DNA of 64,000 nucleotides. It comes from Lacticaseibacillus mingshuiensis (lineage in GTDB: Bacteria; Bacillota; Bacilli; Lactobacillales; Lactobacillaceae). A program made the translations under genes and the position numbers. The stretch's first letter is position 1. Each line of letters opens with the position of its first letter. This document shows positions 52,308 to 63,598 of the stretch, piece after piece. Location: NCBI RefSeq assembly GCF_016861785.1, contig NZ_BOLS01000015.1, positions 1 through 64,000 of the forward strand, written 5' to 3'. Under the pieces are notes generated by a model. It ran no database searches and was not told the origin of the DNA. It saw nothing but the letters and a program-made list of their open reading frames with translations.

Positions 52308-54878
52308 TCACTTCTTCTTTAAATGCTTTTGCAGGTCATAGATCAAATTCATCGCGTCCATCGGCGTGGCCGCCAAAAGGTCAAACGCGGTCAGTTTCTT
52401 GATCACCGGATCGTTTTTCGGCCGCACCGGCTCGGGCTCAAACAAACTGAGCTGCGCCTCGGCTTCCTTCGTTTCCGGCACCGGCGCGGCCTTGTCGACA
52501 CTGCTGCTTTCCAGATGCGTCAAGATCGTGTCCGCCCGGCTCAACAGATCCGCCGGAAGCCCCGCCAGCTTCGCGACATGGATCCCATACGACTTGTCGG
52601 CCGGCCCCGGCAGCATTTTGTGCAAAAACACCAAGGTGCCATTTTGCTCGACGGCCCCGACATGCACATTGCGCAACTTCGGCAAGCTGTCCGACAGCGC
52701 CGTCAATTCATGATAATGCGTGGAAAACAGTGTTTTTGCGTGGACGTGGTCGTGCAGGTACTCGATGATTGCCTGGGCCAGCGCCATCCCATCATAGGTG
52801 GCGGTGCCGCGGCCGATCTCATCGAACAACACCAGCGAACTCGCCGTTGCATGGGCCAGTGCGGCATTGGCCTCCATCATTTCGACCATGAACGTACTTT
52901 GGCCCGCCGCCAGATCATCGGCGGCGCCAATGCGGGTGAAGATCTGGTCGAAAACAGGTAGCTGCGCGTCGTCGGCAGGCACAAACGACCCCGCCTGCGC
53001 CATGATCACGATCAAGGCGAGCTGACGCATGTACGTGCTTTTCCCAGACATGTTGGGCCCGGTGATCAACAGCATATCCGTGTCGTCGCCCATGATCACA
53101 TCGTTGGGGATGTACTGCTGGGCGCCAAGCACATGCTCGACGACCGGATGCCGGCCCCCGTGAATCGTAACGGTGTGGCTGCCGGCATGCATCACTGGCC
53201 GCACATAATGTTCCGCTTCAGCCACCACGGCAAAACTCTGCAGCACATCCAGGCTCGCCAGTTGCGCCGCCAATTTTTGCAGCCGGCCGATCTGCAGCTT
53301 GACCTGCTCGCGGATCTCCTGGAACAGATCATATTCCAGCGCGGTGGATTTTTCCTCCGCCTCCAGAATCAACGTCTCTTTTTCCTTCAGCGCCGGCGTG
53401 ATGAACCGCTCGGCGTTTGTCAGCGTCTGTTTGCGCTCATAGCGGTCGGTCGGCACCTTGGCGAGGTTGCTATTGGTCACCTCGATATAGTAGCCGAAGA
53501 CCTTGTTGTAGCGAATCCGCAGGTTGTGGATTCCCGTTGCCTCGCGTTCCGACGCTTCAAGATCGGCGATCCACTGCTTGGAGTTTTGCATCGCGTCGCG
53601 GTATTGATCCAGCTGGGCATTGTAGCCGCGCATGATCACCCCGCCATCTGTGATGCTGATCGGCGGCTCCGGCTCGACCGCGCGGCGAATGAGCCCTGCC
53701 ACATCGGCCACCGGATCCAATTCCGCCCGCAAGTCTTTGAAGCTGCCATCATCCAGCTTCGCTAAAATATCTTGCAGCGCCGGCACCTGATCCAGACTCG
53801 TCTGCAACTGAATCAGATCGCGCCCATTGACGTTGCCATACGCGACCCGCCCGGCCAGCCGCTCCAGGTCATAGACTTTGGTCAGCCGGTCTTGCAACTC
53901 GCTACGCTCAAAAAAGTGATTCAGAAGCGTCTGCACCTGATCTTGCCGAGCCGTGATGTGGCCGAGGTCCAATAGCGGCCGTTCGAGCCACTGCTTGAGC
54001 AGCCGGCCGCCCATCGCCGTTTTGGTCGCATCAAGAATCGCCAGCAACGTGTCGCCTTTGCGACCCGTGCGACTGTTTTTCAAAATGTCCAAGTTGGTGC
54101 GGGCGTCTTGATCCATTTCCAGATAATTCGCGGGCTGATAGAAAACGGCCTTTTGAATGTGGGCCAGGCTGCGCTTTTGCGTCGCCAGCAGGTATTGCAT
54201 CAACATGACCGCCGTCGCCTTGGCCAGCGGGTCCGCCAGATCCTGGCTAACATAGCTGGCCTCGGCAGTCGGCTGGCTGGCGGGCTGTTTGGAAAGCAGA
54301 CGTCCGCCGCCAAGCAACTTGGCATCGTCTTCGGCCAGGTCTTCCGGCACCACGACCTCTTTACTGCCCAACGCGCCGAGCTCGTTTTGCAAGGTGAATT
54401 TCGACGTCAGCGTCGCCACTTTCAGCTCGCCGGTCGACAGATCTGCATAGGAAAATCCGTATTGGCCCTTGTCCGGCACCACCGCGGCCAGATAGTTATT
54501 GCTTTTGGCTTCGCCGGCTTTGACATCCATCGTGGTGCCCGGGGTGACCAGTTGAATCACCTCGCGCTTGACCATCCCCACCGCCTTTTTGGGATCCTCC
54601 ATTTGCTCACAAATGGCGACCTTGTAGCCGTGGTCGATCAGCACGTCGATATAACTTTGCACCGCGTGATGCGGCACCCCGCACATCGGAATCGGGTCGT
54701 CTGCGCTTTTGTTCCGCGCCGTCAGCGTCAGCTCCAGGAGCTGCGAGCCCTTGATCGCGTCGTCATTGAATAATTCATAGAAATCCCCGATGCGATAAAA
54801 CAAAAACGCGTCCGGATATTGATCTTTGATCGCCTGATATTGCTGCATCATCGGCGTTTCACTTGTCTTTTGCGGCAT
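52308..54878 (-). CDS. mutS: DNA mismatch repair protein MutS
   Basis: An 856-residue protein. The mismatch-binding N-terminal domain has [11 protein letters not shown] (residues ~26-36; the F-x-E wedge). Connector, core and clamp domains follow. The ATPase has Walker [10 protein letters not shown] (~612-620), STFMVEM and Walker [14 protein letters not shown] (~690-702), with HYHEL afterwards. It recognises mispairs and loops and recruits MutL. GAGGG precedes the ATG. Confidence 0.97.
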   Translation of the reverse strand: MPQKTSETPMMQQYQAIKDQYPDAFLFYRIGDFYELFNDDAIKGSQLLELTLTARNKSADDPIPMCGVPHHAVQSYIDVLIDHGYKVAICEQMEDPKKAVGMVKREVIQLVTPGTTMDVKAGEAKSNNYLAAVVPDKGQYGFSYADLSTGELKVATLTSKFTLQNELGALGSKEVVVPEDLAEDDAKLLGGGRLLSKQPASQPTAEASYVSQDLADPLAKATAVMLMQYLLATQKRSLAHIQKAVFYQPANYLEMDQDARTNLDILKNSRTGRKGDTLLAILDATKTAMGGRLLKQWLERPLLDLGHITARQDQVQTLLNHFFERSELQDRLTKVYDLERLAGRVAYGNVNGRDLIQLQTSLDQVPALQDILAKLDDGSFKDLRAELDPVADVAGLIRRAVEPEPPISITDGGVIMRGYNAQLDQYRDAMQNSKQWIADLEASEREATGIHNLRIRYNKVFGYYIEVTNSNLAKVPTDRYERKQTLTNAERFITPALKEKETLILEAEEKSTALEYDLFQEIREQVKLQIGRLQKLAAQLASLDVLQSFAVVAEAEHYVRPVMHAGSHTVTIHGGRHPVVEHVLGAQQYIPNDVIMGDDTDMLLITGPNMSGKSTYMRQLALIVIMAQAGSFVPADDAQLPVFDQIFTRIGAADDLAAGQSTFMVEMMEANAALAHATASSLVLFDEIGRGTATYDGMALAQAIIEYLHDHVHAKTLFSTHYHELTALSDSLPKLRNVHVGAVEQNGTLVFLHKMLPGPADKSYGIHVAKLAGLPADLLSRADTILTHLESSSVDKAAPVPETKEAEAQLSLFEPEPVRPKNDPVIKKLTAFDLLAATPMDAMNLIYDLQKHLKKK

Positions 54879-55051
54879 CGCCCTCGTCGCTCCTTACATT
54901 CTGCTTTGGTTCAATTCTAACATTGATGGCAACCCCCTGCGCGGTCAGGTTAGGGGAAAAACGGATGGCGGGGATGCCACACGCCCTGCCGCACATATGG
55001 CGGATAGTCGCCGCAAAATCGAGTTGGGCTTCGGCCTGCGCACCCTGAATC

Positions 55052-55080
55052 AAAAAAGCCAGCCGCATTATTTGGCTGGC
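55052..55080 (-). terminator. Terminator after kimA
   Basis: On the minus strand GCCAGCC pairs with GGCTGGC, followed by six Ts. Confidence 0.85.
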
Positions 55081-55088
55081 CGCTGAAA

Positions 55089-56918
55089 CTATTGCTTGAG
55101 GTGGTAACTGTAAGTCGCGATGATGACATTTTCGCGACTGGCAAACGCCGCCCGCAACCGCACATTGGTCTGGTTATGCAAAATATTTTGCCAAGGCTTC
55201 TTCGGCACGAATTGTGGAATCAAGACCGTGGTCGTGAAATCACGTTTGGCCGCATTTTTCGAAATAATGTCGACAAAGCGAATGACCGGTTGTTCGACGG
55301 AACGGTAGGACGAATGGACGTCGACGAAGCGGACATCCGGGAAGTCGCGCTTGAATTCCGCCTGTGTCTCCTGTTCCTTGTTCGGGTTCTCATCCATCGA
55401 CACATGCATCGCGATCACATAATCGCCGATCGTCTGCGCATAATTCAACGCTCCACGCGTCACCCGCGTTACATTGCCGACCAACACAATGACGGTCGAG
55501 CCGGCGTATTCGTGAATCTCGGTATCCGCTGGCAGCCGCAATTGGGCCGCAACTTTGGTGTAATGATCATGAATTTTATAAAAGACAAACACCAGCGCTG
55601 GCATGATGATGAAAAACGGCCAGATGTCTGGCAGGCGATAAACGAACAGAATCACCAGAATCGCAAAGGAAATGAATGCCCCGGCAAAGTTGGCAAGGCT
55701 CCGGCCGATCCAACCCTTGCCGCGCTCGCGCCACCAGTGGCGAATCATCCCTGTTTGCGACAGCGTGAACGGAATGAACACGCCGACCGCATACAGCGGA
55801 ATCAGGCGTTCCGTCGAGCCCTGGAACAGTGCGATCAAAAGCCCTGACCCGACAGCCAGCGTCATGATCCCGTTGGAATAGCCCAGGCGATCCCCGCGGT
55901 CCATGAACATGTGCGGCACGAATTTATCCTTGCCCATGTTGAAGGCCAGCACCGGAAACGCCGAGAAGCCGGTGTTCGCGGCGACGGCCAAAATCAGCGC
56001 TGTGGCAAACTGAATCACATAATACATGATGCCCGTGCCGCCAAATGTGACCTTAGCGACCTGCGACAGAACCGTCACCTTGGCTTCCGGCACGATGCCG
56101 TACCAGTAGTTCAAGAACGTGATGCCGGCGAAGAAAAAGCCGAGAATCGTCGCCATGATGGCCAGCGTGGCCGCCGCATTATGCGAGCGCGGTTTCTTGA
56201 AGAACGGCACCGCATTTGAGATCGCCTCGACCCCAGTCAAAGAACTGGACCCACTGGAAAATGCGCGGAAGATCAGGGCCATCGAGATACCCGGCACGAC
56301 CGAGCCGACGACCGCCGTTGCCTTGAATGGAATGGCCCCAGTGGCGATCTGAATCAGCCCCCAAACGATCATCGCCGTGATGGTGATCACGAATAGGTAA
56401 ACCGGAATCATCAAAAATGACGCCGACTCGCTCATCCCACGCAGGTTCATCGCCGTCAAGATCACGATGATCACCAGTGAGATCAGCACCTGGTGGCCAT
56501 ACAACGCCGGAATCGCCGAGGTGATCGCCTCCGCGCCGGCCGACGTTGAAACAGCCACAGTCAGCATGTAGTCGATCAACAGCGACCCGCCAGCCGCCAG
56601 CCCCGCATTTTGCCCGAGGTTCTGGCTCGCGACGACATACGCCCCGCCGCCGCTTGGATAAGCGTGAATGATCTGGCGGTACGACAATGTGAGCGATAGC
56701 AGCAAGATCAACACAAACGCCGCGATCGGCAGTGAATACCAGATCGCCGCGGCCGACAGCGTGGTCAGGACCAGGACGATCTGTTCGGTGCCGTAAGCCA
56801 CAGACGACAGTGCGTCTGATGACAACATGGCCAGCGCCTTGAATTTGCCGAGCTTTTGCCCGCCTTCTTCAGATGATTTTAGCGGCTTCCCCACCAAAAA
56901 TCGTTTGAGATGCAACAT
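55089..56918 (-). CDS. kimA: KimA-type high-affinity potassium importer (APC superfamily)
   Basis: The 609-residue form starts MLHLKRFLVGKPLKSSEE, with GGAG about 8 bases upstream; a GTG three codons earlier would overlap the site. The start, LSSDALSSVAYGTEQI (residues ~33-48), twelve membrane helices (~30-445) and a ~150-residue cytosolic C-terminal domain match KimA. KimA is a proton/potassium symporter whose activity c-di-AMP inhibits in Bacillus. I see no ydaO riboswitch upstream, so transcriptional c-di-AMP control is not apparent. Confidence 0.87.
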   Translation of the reverse strand: MLHLKRFLVGKPLKSSEEGGQKLGKFKALAMLSSDALSSVAYGTEQIVLVLTTLSAAAIWYSLPIAAFVLILLLSLTLSYRQIIHAYPSGGGAYVVASQNLGQNAGLAAGGSLLIDYMLTVAVSTSAGAEAITSAIPALYGHQVLISLVIIVILTAMNLRGMSESASFLMIPVYLFVITITAMIVWGLIQIATGAIPFKATAVVGSVVPGISMALIFRAFSSGSSSLTGVEAISNAVPFFKKPRSHNAAATLAIMATILGFFFAGITFLNYWYGIVPEAKVTVLSQVAKVTFGGTGIMYYVIQFATALILAVAANTGFSAFPVLAFNMGKDKFVPHMFMDRGDRLGYSNGIMTLAVGSGLLIALFQGSTERLIPLYAVGVFIPFTLSQTGMIRHWWRERGKGWIGRSLANFAGAFISFAILVILFVYRLPDIWPFFIIMPALVFVFYKIHDHYTKVAAQLRLPADTEIHEYAGSTVIVLVGNVTRVTRGALNYAQTIGDYVIAMHVSMDENPNKEQETQAEFKRDFPDVRFVDVHSSYRSVEQPVIRFVDIISKNAAKRDFTTTVLIPQFVPKKPWQNILHNQTNVRLRAAFASRENVIIATYSYHLKQ

Positions 56919-57112
56919 ATATGACACTCCGTTCCCCGATGTGCGAGTTGATTAAGATTTCGTAAACAAACATACGATATTCTAGCGCAGCCCGTGATAA
57001 AAGCCAAACATCTTCGCAAAAACGGGCCAAATGGCGGTCCTGCGACTGTCATTTGACCCTTTCATGCCTATTCAAAATGCGGCCAACGCCGACGCTGTTT
57101 TACAACAGGTGC

Positions 57113-57475
57113 TCAGGCGGCCGAATGCGCGACTGGCAGACTGATGATCACGAGGTCATGCACCCCGATCTTATGGTGGACCTGCCCCTCGATCTCATCC
57201 TTGGCCGCATGGTTCACCGTCAGCTGCGCGGTCTCAGTGTCGGAAAACAATTTGCCGATCACAAAATCGATCTCATCTTGGCGGATATTCCGCTTCTCGT
57301 GGGTCATCACCACATCGATCGACTTGAACCCTTCGATGTAATGGACATGGACCGACCCTAATGTGTAGAGCCGAAAAGTTTTGACTGCGCTTTTGCCATA
57401 AAGGTAACGCACGGTGTACGGCAGCATTTTATGCAGACTTGCATTCAGTCGAATCGGATTTTCAACCAATTTCAT
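57113..57475 (-). CDS. DUF1827 family protein
   Basis: A 120-residue cytosolic protein. The stretch FRLYTLGSVHVHYIEGF, then MTHEKRNIRQDEIDFVIGKLF, resembles DUF1827, a small family largely restricted to Lactobacillales. Its function is unknown. AAGGAG precedes the ATG. It is a single gene. Confidence 0.7.
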   Translation of the reverse strand: MKLVENPIRLNASLHKMLPYTVRYLYGKSAVKTFRLYTLGSVHVHYIEGFKSIDVVMTHEKRNIRQDEIDFVIGKLFSDTETAQLTVNHAAKDEIEGQVHHKIGVHDLVIISLPVAHSAA

Positions 57476-57594
57476 AATGATCAGCTCCTTTATTTAATTT
57501 TATCATAGCGCGCCGGGCAAAATATATGGTTGCCAAGTATTTTGCCCAGCATCGGGCGCCACCATCCAACTGATGGGCCACCGAGGCGACGCGT

Positions 57595-58347
57595 TCACCA
57601 CGGCAGCGGCCCGGCGTTTTCCGTGAAGGTCCCTGTCGCGCCGCTGTCATCCAGCGTCATTTTGATGATCTGCGCCGCGCCAGTCGCGACATCCTGCATC
57701 CCCGCCGGCGCCGCCTGCGTCACATCGCGGCCGCCAAAACCCGTCGCCGTCCACCCAGGATTGACCGAATTGACCGTGATTCCCGTCGAGGCGAGTTCCT
57801 TGGCGAACGCGATCGTCGCAAAATTGGCGGCGGCCTTGGATGCCTGATAGCCCAGCGAATTCACATGGAAAAATTGCGACGTCGGATCCGTGGCCAAGCC
57901 AAGCGACCCCATGTTTGAGGTGACATTGACGATCTTCGCCCGGTGCGTCGCCTTCAACAGTGGCAACATCACCTGCGTCACATCGACCAGGCCAAAATAA
58001 TTGACGGCCATATCCTGCCGCGCAAGATCCAACGCCAACTGACTGGCTGGTTGATGATGATCCACCGCGATGCCAGCGTTGTTGACGAGGACGCTGAGGT
58101 AGCCAAACTGGCTGCGAATCCGATCCGCCGCCGCGACGATCTGTTCGTGATCCGTCACATCCAGCTGAACCGCATCCGCCGTGATGCCGAGAGTCCGCAA
58201 CGTCGCCACCGCCGCCGCACCTTTTTGCGCGTTGCGCGCGCCGACTAACACATGGTGGCCGGCCGCGCCGACCCCCTTGGCCGTTTCAAAGCCTAAGCCC
58301 TTATCCGCCCCGGTGATCAGGGTGATGAACGGTCGTTGATCCGTCAT
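57595..58347 (-). CDS. Short-chain dehydrogenase/reductase
   Basis: A 250-residue classical SDR. TGADKGLGFETAKG (residues ~13-26) is the TGxxxGxG cofactor motif. LVNNAGIA (~86-93) and the catalytic Ser-Tyr-Lys appear as VTSNMGSLGL (~138-147) and YQASKAA (~164-170). PGWTATGFGG follows. The Asp/Asn positions suggest an NADP-dependent carbonyl reductase; the substrate is unknown. It is a single gene between DUF1827 and the GNAT gene. Confidence 0.88.
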   Translation of the reverse strand: MTDQRPFITLITGADKGLGFETAKGVGAAGHHVLVGARNAQKGAAAVATLRTLGITADAVQLDVTDHEQIVAAADRIRSQFGYLSVLVNNAGIAVDHHQPASQLALDLARQDMAVNYFGLVDVTQVMLPLLKATHRAKIVNVTSNMGSLGLATDPTSQFFHVNSLGYQASKAAANFATIAFAKELASTGITVNSVNPGWTATGFGGRDVTQAAPAGMQDVATGAAQIIKMTLDDSGATGTFTENAGPLPW

Positions 58348-58420
58348 TCATGTCGCTCCTTTCTGGTTCGCCTGAATTATACGCGTCTTAGATACTTGTT
58401 AAAACAAATTTTTTGCAATC

Positions 58421-58447
58421 AAAAACGCCTCGGTATAGGCCGAGACG
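58421..58447 (-). terminator. Terminator after the GNAT gene
   Basis: On the minus strand CGTCTCGG pairs with CCGAGGCG (one wobble), followed by five Ts. Confidence 0.8.
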
Positions 58448-58460
58448 CCGGAAAACCGGA

Positions 58461-58991
58461 TCAAAAATCTAAATAATAGTAGATATCTGTTTCCCCACGC
58501 GCGCGTGTGTGGAAATAGTTATTCGTGTTGAACCCGCCAATGTGAAACCCATAATTCAGGTAAAAACGGTTGGCCGCTAAATTGGACCCTTGTGCAACGG
58601 TACAAAATCCCTGTGTCCCCGCCGCTTGGGCAAACGGCTTGGCAAAGTCCATCAACTGATGGGCAAGACCCAGCCGGCGCTGCGGGATGTTGACCTTCAG
58701 ATCGGCCAGATACGTGTATTTGGTCCAACGGTTCTCAAACGTCGCCAGGGCCACACAGTCGTCGCCGGCAAACGCCCCGATGGCAAAGCCCTTCGCGTCG
58801 ATGTCAGCCAGCTGGTAATTTTCTTCAGGGAAGGTCTGCTCGCGCACCTCAGCGTCTAAGACTTCATGATGCTGCCAGCCGGCTTCATCGCGCGTGACAA
58901 TAAAATGGCCAAACAATTTGAACGGTTGGTTGGGCAGGCGGACCGCGGCCTCATCTGCTTCGGTGATGCGACGTAACGTAAAATCTGTCAA
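58461..58991 (-). CDS. GNAT family N-acetyltransferase
   Basis: The 176-residue form starts at TTG, giving MTDFTLRRITEADEA, with AAGGAG 9 bases upstream. No ATG is available near. The acetyl-CoA loop appears as LGLAHQLMDFAKPFA (residues ~107-121), a relaxed form of Q/R-x-x-G-x-G/A. ANRFYLNYGFHIGGFNTNNY closes the fold. The substrate is unknown. Confidence 0.78.
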   Translation of the reverse strand: MTDFTLRRITEADEAAVRLPNQPFKLFGHFIVTRDEAGWQHHEVLDAEVREQTFPEENYQLADIDAKGFAIGAFAGDDCVALATFENRWTKYTYLADLKVNIPQRRLGLAHQLMDFAKPFAQAAGTQGFCTVAQGSNLAANRFYLNYGFHIGGFNTNNYFHTRARGETDIYYYLDF

Positions 58992-59320
58992 TTTGATGTT
59001 CTCCTTTACGGTGAAAGGCGCGCGCGGCAACTGCGGGGGTGTGCGCACGACCCGCGGGAATCAAAAAACGTCACTACAAGAATTTCGCAGCGCTTGGGGG
59101 CTACGATGGTGAAAATGCTGCGCAACGCTGGGACGAAAAAACCGGACACGAAACAAGCCTTGTTGAATCGTGTGAATTTTTTATCCGCGCGCGTTGCTCA
59201 TAAAAACATTTCCCCTATCTGTTGGTGACGCAATTCAACGTCGAGTCTACCTGCCAGGTGGGCGCGTGTCAACCGGCCCTGACTCGGAGGCGTTCAGCTC
59301 TATACGCCGCACTGCTGTTA
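58992..59320. other. Non-coding stretch between the GNAT and groEL genes, left part
   Basis: I see no gene. It contains some AT-rich patches near 59170-59215 and nothing I can assign. A family B repeat and the groEL terminator follow. Confidence 0.5.
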
Positions 59321-59494
59321 CTGCAGTGTCGTGGGCCAAATGTCCGGGTCCGAGCAGCTAAGGCGCTACGCACAATTGAGCCTGTAGGACGCAAGCGTCT
59401 AACGGGCTCATATCCAATCACCTGGTCCAAAGTTCGGACCTGGCGCTTGGAACACTTCCCTGTCAGACCCAAGAACGACACTTGTCCCACTTCC
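59321..59494 (+). repeat. Palindromic repeat family B, long form (copy 4)
   Basis: It starts CTGCAGTGTCGTGGGCC and ends TTGTCCCACTTCC. It carries the same extra hairpin module as copy 3 at the same position (about 59367-59414), with GAGCC/GGCTC and GACGC/GCGTC. Confidence 0.87.
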
Positions 59495-59527
59495 AAAAAA
59501 AGAAGCCGAGACCGCAGTCCCAGCTTC
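59495..59527 (-). terminator. Terminator after groEL
   Basis: On the minus strand GAAGC and GCTTC pair around a 16-base loop, followed by seven Ts. Confidence 0.7.
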
Positions 59528-59548
59528 CTTATTTTTGGCGTGAGTGCC

Positions 59549-61189
<1,641 letters not shown>

Positions 61190-61239
61190 TCACCTCATAT
61201 ATTATTCAACGTTTGACCGGAGCAACTGTAAAATCGAGT

Positions 61240-61524
61240 TTAGCCCGCGATCGCCATGATGTCCTTGTCGTGCAGGACCAAGTACTTTTCGCCTTCGTAC
61301 TTGACTTCAGAGCCGGCATACTTGTCGTAAACGATCACGTCGCCGACCTTGACACTCATCGGCAGGCGCTTGCCATCTGGCGTCAGGCCGCCTTCACCGA
61401 CAGCGATAACTTTACCGGATTGTGGCTTCTCTTTGGCGTTATTGGCCAAAACGATGCCGCCGACAGTCTCTTCTTCCTCTTCAACGACTTGAACGATGAC
61501 ACGATCTCCTAACGGTTTTAACAA
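61240..61524 (-). CDS. groES: Co-chaperonin GroES (Hsp10)
   Basis: A 94-residue protein with a TTG start, giving [26 protein letters not shown] lies 6 bases upstream; the ATG 18 bases earlier would place the ribosome site inside the gene. The mobile loop [19 protein letters not shown] (~18-36) contacts GroEL. The end [12 protein letters not shown] is typical. First gene of the heat-shock operon. Confidence 0.96.
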   Translation of the reverse strand: MLKPLGDRVIVQVVEEEEETVGGIVLANNAKEKPQSGKVIAVGEGGLTPDGKRLPMSVKVGDVIVYDKYAGSEVKYEGEKYLVLHDKDIMAIAG

Positions 61525-61552
61525 GACGATCCCTCCATACATTGATTTCGAT

Positions 61553-61579
61553 TTAGCACTTTGTATTGTTGAGTGCTAA
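61553..61579. promoter_or_regulatory. CIRCE element (HrcA operator)
   Basis: TTAGCACTT (61553-61561), 9-base spacer, GAGTGCTAA (61571-61579). It differs from the TTAGCACTC-N9-GAGTGCTAA consensus at one base. It lies between the promoter and groES. Confidence 0.92.
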
Positions 61580-61589
61580 CACAATTGTC

Positions 61590-61618
61590 AGTATACCGAG
61601 ACGAGTGCTAAAATGCAA
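61590..61618 (-). promoter_or_regulatory. Promoter of groES-groEL, with an extra CIRCE half-site
   Basis: On the minus strand TTGCAT (61613-61618), 17-base spacer, TATACT (61590-61595). A further CIRCE half-site, GAGTGCTAA on the plus strand (61603-61611), lies inside the spacer. Confidence 0.75.
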
Positions 61619-61726
61619 CCCCGTTTTGCATCCCCGTCTGGAAAAACGCCCCAGATCTTGCCGCCATGCCGCAGGGGCCGGGCGGTCTGGTATACTAGCG
61701 GTAACAAACACAAAGGAGACGTTCAC

Positions 61727-62362
61727 ATGTCACTTCGCAAACACGCGTTGACGATCATCGCCGCGTTCATTGCCGCTGTGGCCGGCAATGCTTTATTGAC
61801 GTCGTTGTTGAAAGGGGCGGCCGGCTTATGGGCGACCACCGCCTTGTTGCTGGTGCTCACGATCTTAGCATGGCAGCGCGAACGCCACTTGGTGATCGCC
61901 AATGCGATCGAGACCCCCGGCGTTTCAGGGCGCCAGGAACAAGTTCTGTGGGGCATGATCGGCATCGCCATTGTGCTGGCGTGCGAGCTACTCGGTGCCT
62001 TCATTGAAGTGCGTCTTTTTCACCAAGTCCAAACGAGCCAAACCGTGAGCCAGACCATGGCCGCGATGATGACCGCCCCGGGTTATGCCGTTGCGGTGGT
62101 GATCTGCTGGCCGATCTTGCAGGAGCTGACCTTTCGCAAAGTCGTCTTCGGTGATCTGGCGGAGACTACCGGCGTATTCGGCGCCGCACTGATCTCGAGC
62201 CTGCTATTTGCACTCAGCGTCGACCCGGCGCACTGGTTCACCCAGACACTGGTCGGCCTAGCGCTGGCCTATCTTTACCGTCACACCGGCAGCCTAGCCA
62301 CGCCCCTCATCGCCAACATTGGCACCACGGCGTTGACGCTACTCTACGCATTTTCGCGTTAA
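61727..62362 (+). CDS. CPBP-type membrane protein (possible intramembrane protease family)
   Basis: The 211-residue form starts MSLRKHALTI, with AAGGAG 9 bases upstream. It has six hydrophobic segments. The position of the CPBP motif 1 EExxxR reads QELTFR (residues ~149-154), with Gln for the first Glu. The second motif region, FALSVDPAHW (~177-186), is near FxxxH, and the third, ANIGTT, lacks the usual His. The catalytic residues are thus incomplete, so it may be a non-proteolytic member. It has a TATACT box upstream. Confidence 0.75.
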   Translation: MSLRKHALTIIAAFIAAVAGNALLTSLLKGAAGLWATTALLLVLTILAWQRERHLVIANAIETPGVSGRQEQVLWGMIGIAIVLACELLGAFIEVRLFHQVQTSQTVSQTMAAMMTAPGYAVAVVICWPILQELTFRKVVFGDLAETTGVFGAALISSLLFALSVDPAHWFTQTLVGLALAYLYRHTGSLATPLIANIGTTALTLLYAFSR

Positions 62363-62459
62363 GCGGCCGGCAAAACGTTAACGAACCGTTAAAAAAAGGC
62401 CAAAACGCCCCGACGCACGAAGCAGGCGGGTATGCTGATGGCAGAGGAAGTGGGTAAAA

Positions 62460-63521
62460 ATGGAAACACGTCAGCAGCACCGCCAACAGCGGCCGACACG
62501 CATCGCGGGCAAATTGATCGTTTTAGTCGTCATCGCCGCGCTGTTTGCCGTCGCCGCGTATGGCTTGCGGCTCTACAGCCAGGCGCGCTATGCCGCCGAT
62601 CAGACCTACCACGGCGTCGACGGTAAAGTCGCCACCGAGATTCAGCAGAAAAAGCCGTTCGCGGCCTTGCTGCTGGGGGTGGATACAGGGGCGCAGGGCC
62701 GCGTCGATAAGGGCCACTCCGACACCATCATCATCGCGGTGGTCAACCCGGCGAAAAATCAGACGACCATGGTCAGCATTCCGCGTGACACCGCGGCGCA
62801 AATGATCGGCACCAAGTCGTTCAACATGCAAAAGATCAACGCCGCGTATAACATCGGCGGCTCGAAAATGGCGATCGACGCAGTTTCCAGTTTGGTCAAC
62901 GTGCCGATCGACTATTACCTGACCATCAACATGGGCGCCCTGCAAAAAGTGGTCGATGCAGTCGGCGGCATCGATGTGACTGTGCCTTTTTCCTGGACCG
63001 ACAAAAACACCGGCGGCCAGACGTTCACCAAAGGCCCCGCCCATCTCAACGGCGACATGGCCCTCGCCTTTGCCCGCATGCGCGATGAAGATCCGCAAGG
63101 CGACTATGGCCGCCAGCAGCGCCAGCAACAGGTGATCAAGGCGATCTTGAAAAAAGCGGTGTCCGTGTCGACCTTGGCCAATTTCAAGCCGCTACTCAAG
63201 ACGCTGTCCACCAATATCGCCACCAATTTGAGTTTTGATGACATGACCGCCCTGCTGCAAAATTATCGCGGCGCCGCCAAATCGATCAAGACGGACCACC
63301 TGCAAGGCAAAAACGCTTGGGTCTATCCCGGCCCTTCCGCCTACCAGATCGCCCCAACAAAAGAAATGCAGCGTGTCTCAAACGTCCTGCGCACCGCGCT
63401 GGGGCTGAAGACCGAAACTTTGACGAACGAAGAAACAAAGCAAAATGCAGCCAACACTGGGTTTGATTGGAACAATGTCACCACCGTTCAGACCTACACA
63501 ATTTTCACCCCGGCGAATTAG
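62460..63521 (+). CDS. LytR-CpsA-Psr family glycopolymer ligase
   Basis: A 353-residue protein. A short basic N-terminus, one membrane helix (~20-40) and an extracytoplasmic LCP domain (~68-330) follow one another. Conserved stretches are LLLGVDTG (~68-75), DTIIIAVVNP (~90-99), SIPRDTAA (~108-115), KINAAYNIGG (~126-135) and AFARMRDED with the catalytic Arg region (~203-211). LCP enzymes attach teichoic acids or polysaccharides to peptidoglycan. A terminator follows. Confidence 0.92.
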   Translation: METRQQHRQQRPTRIAGKLIVLVVIAALFAVAAYGLRLYSQARYAADQTYHGVDGKVATEIQQKKPFAALLLGVDTGAQGRVDKGHSDTIIIAVVNPAKNQTTMVSIPRDTAAQMIGTKSFNMQKINAAYNIGGSKMAIDAVSSLVNVPIDYYLTINMGALQKVVDAVGGIDVTVPFSWTDKNTGGQTFTKGPAHLNGDMALAFARMRDEDPQGDYGRQQRQQQVIKAILKKAVSVSTLANFKPLLKTLSTNIATNLSFDDMTALLQNYRGAAKSIKTDHLQGKNAWVYPGPSAYQIAPTKEMQRVSNVLRTALGLKTETLTNEETKQNAANTGFDWNNVTTVQTYTIFTPAN

Positions 63522-63549
63522 GCACGCCGCTGATTTTCTAAGAAGACAC

Positions 63550-63586
63550 AAACGGCGCTGAGAGCTCGCACACTCAGCGCCGTTTT
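63550..63586. terminator. Bidirectional terminator between the LCP gene and rex
   Basis: A perfect 12-bp stem, AACGGCGCTGAG (63551-63562) with its complement at 63573-63584, then Ts. Confidence 0.88.
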
Positions 63587-63598
63587 GATGTCATTGAA

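Noticed and set aside
56928-57112. c-di-AMP (ydaO) riboswitch upstream of kimA
   Set aside because: The gap is too short and has no recognisable riboswitch motifs.
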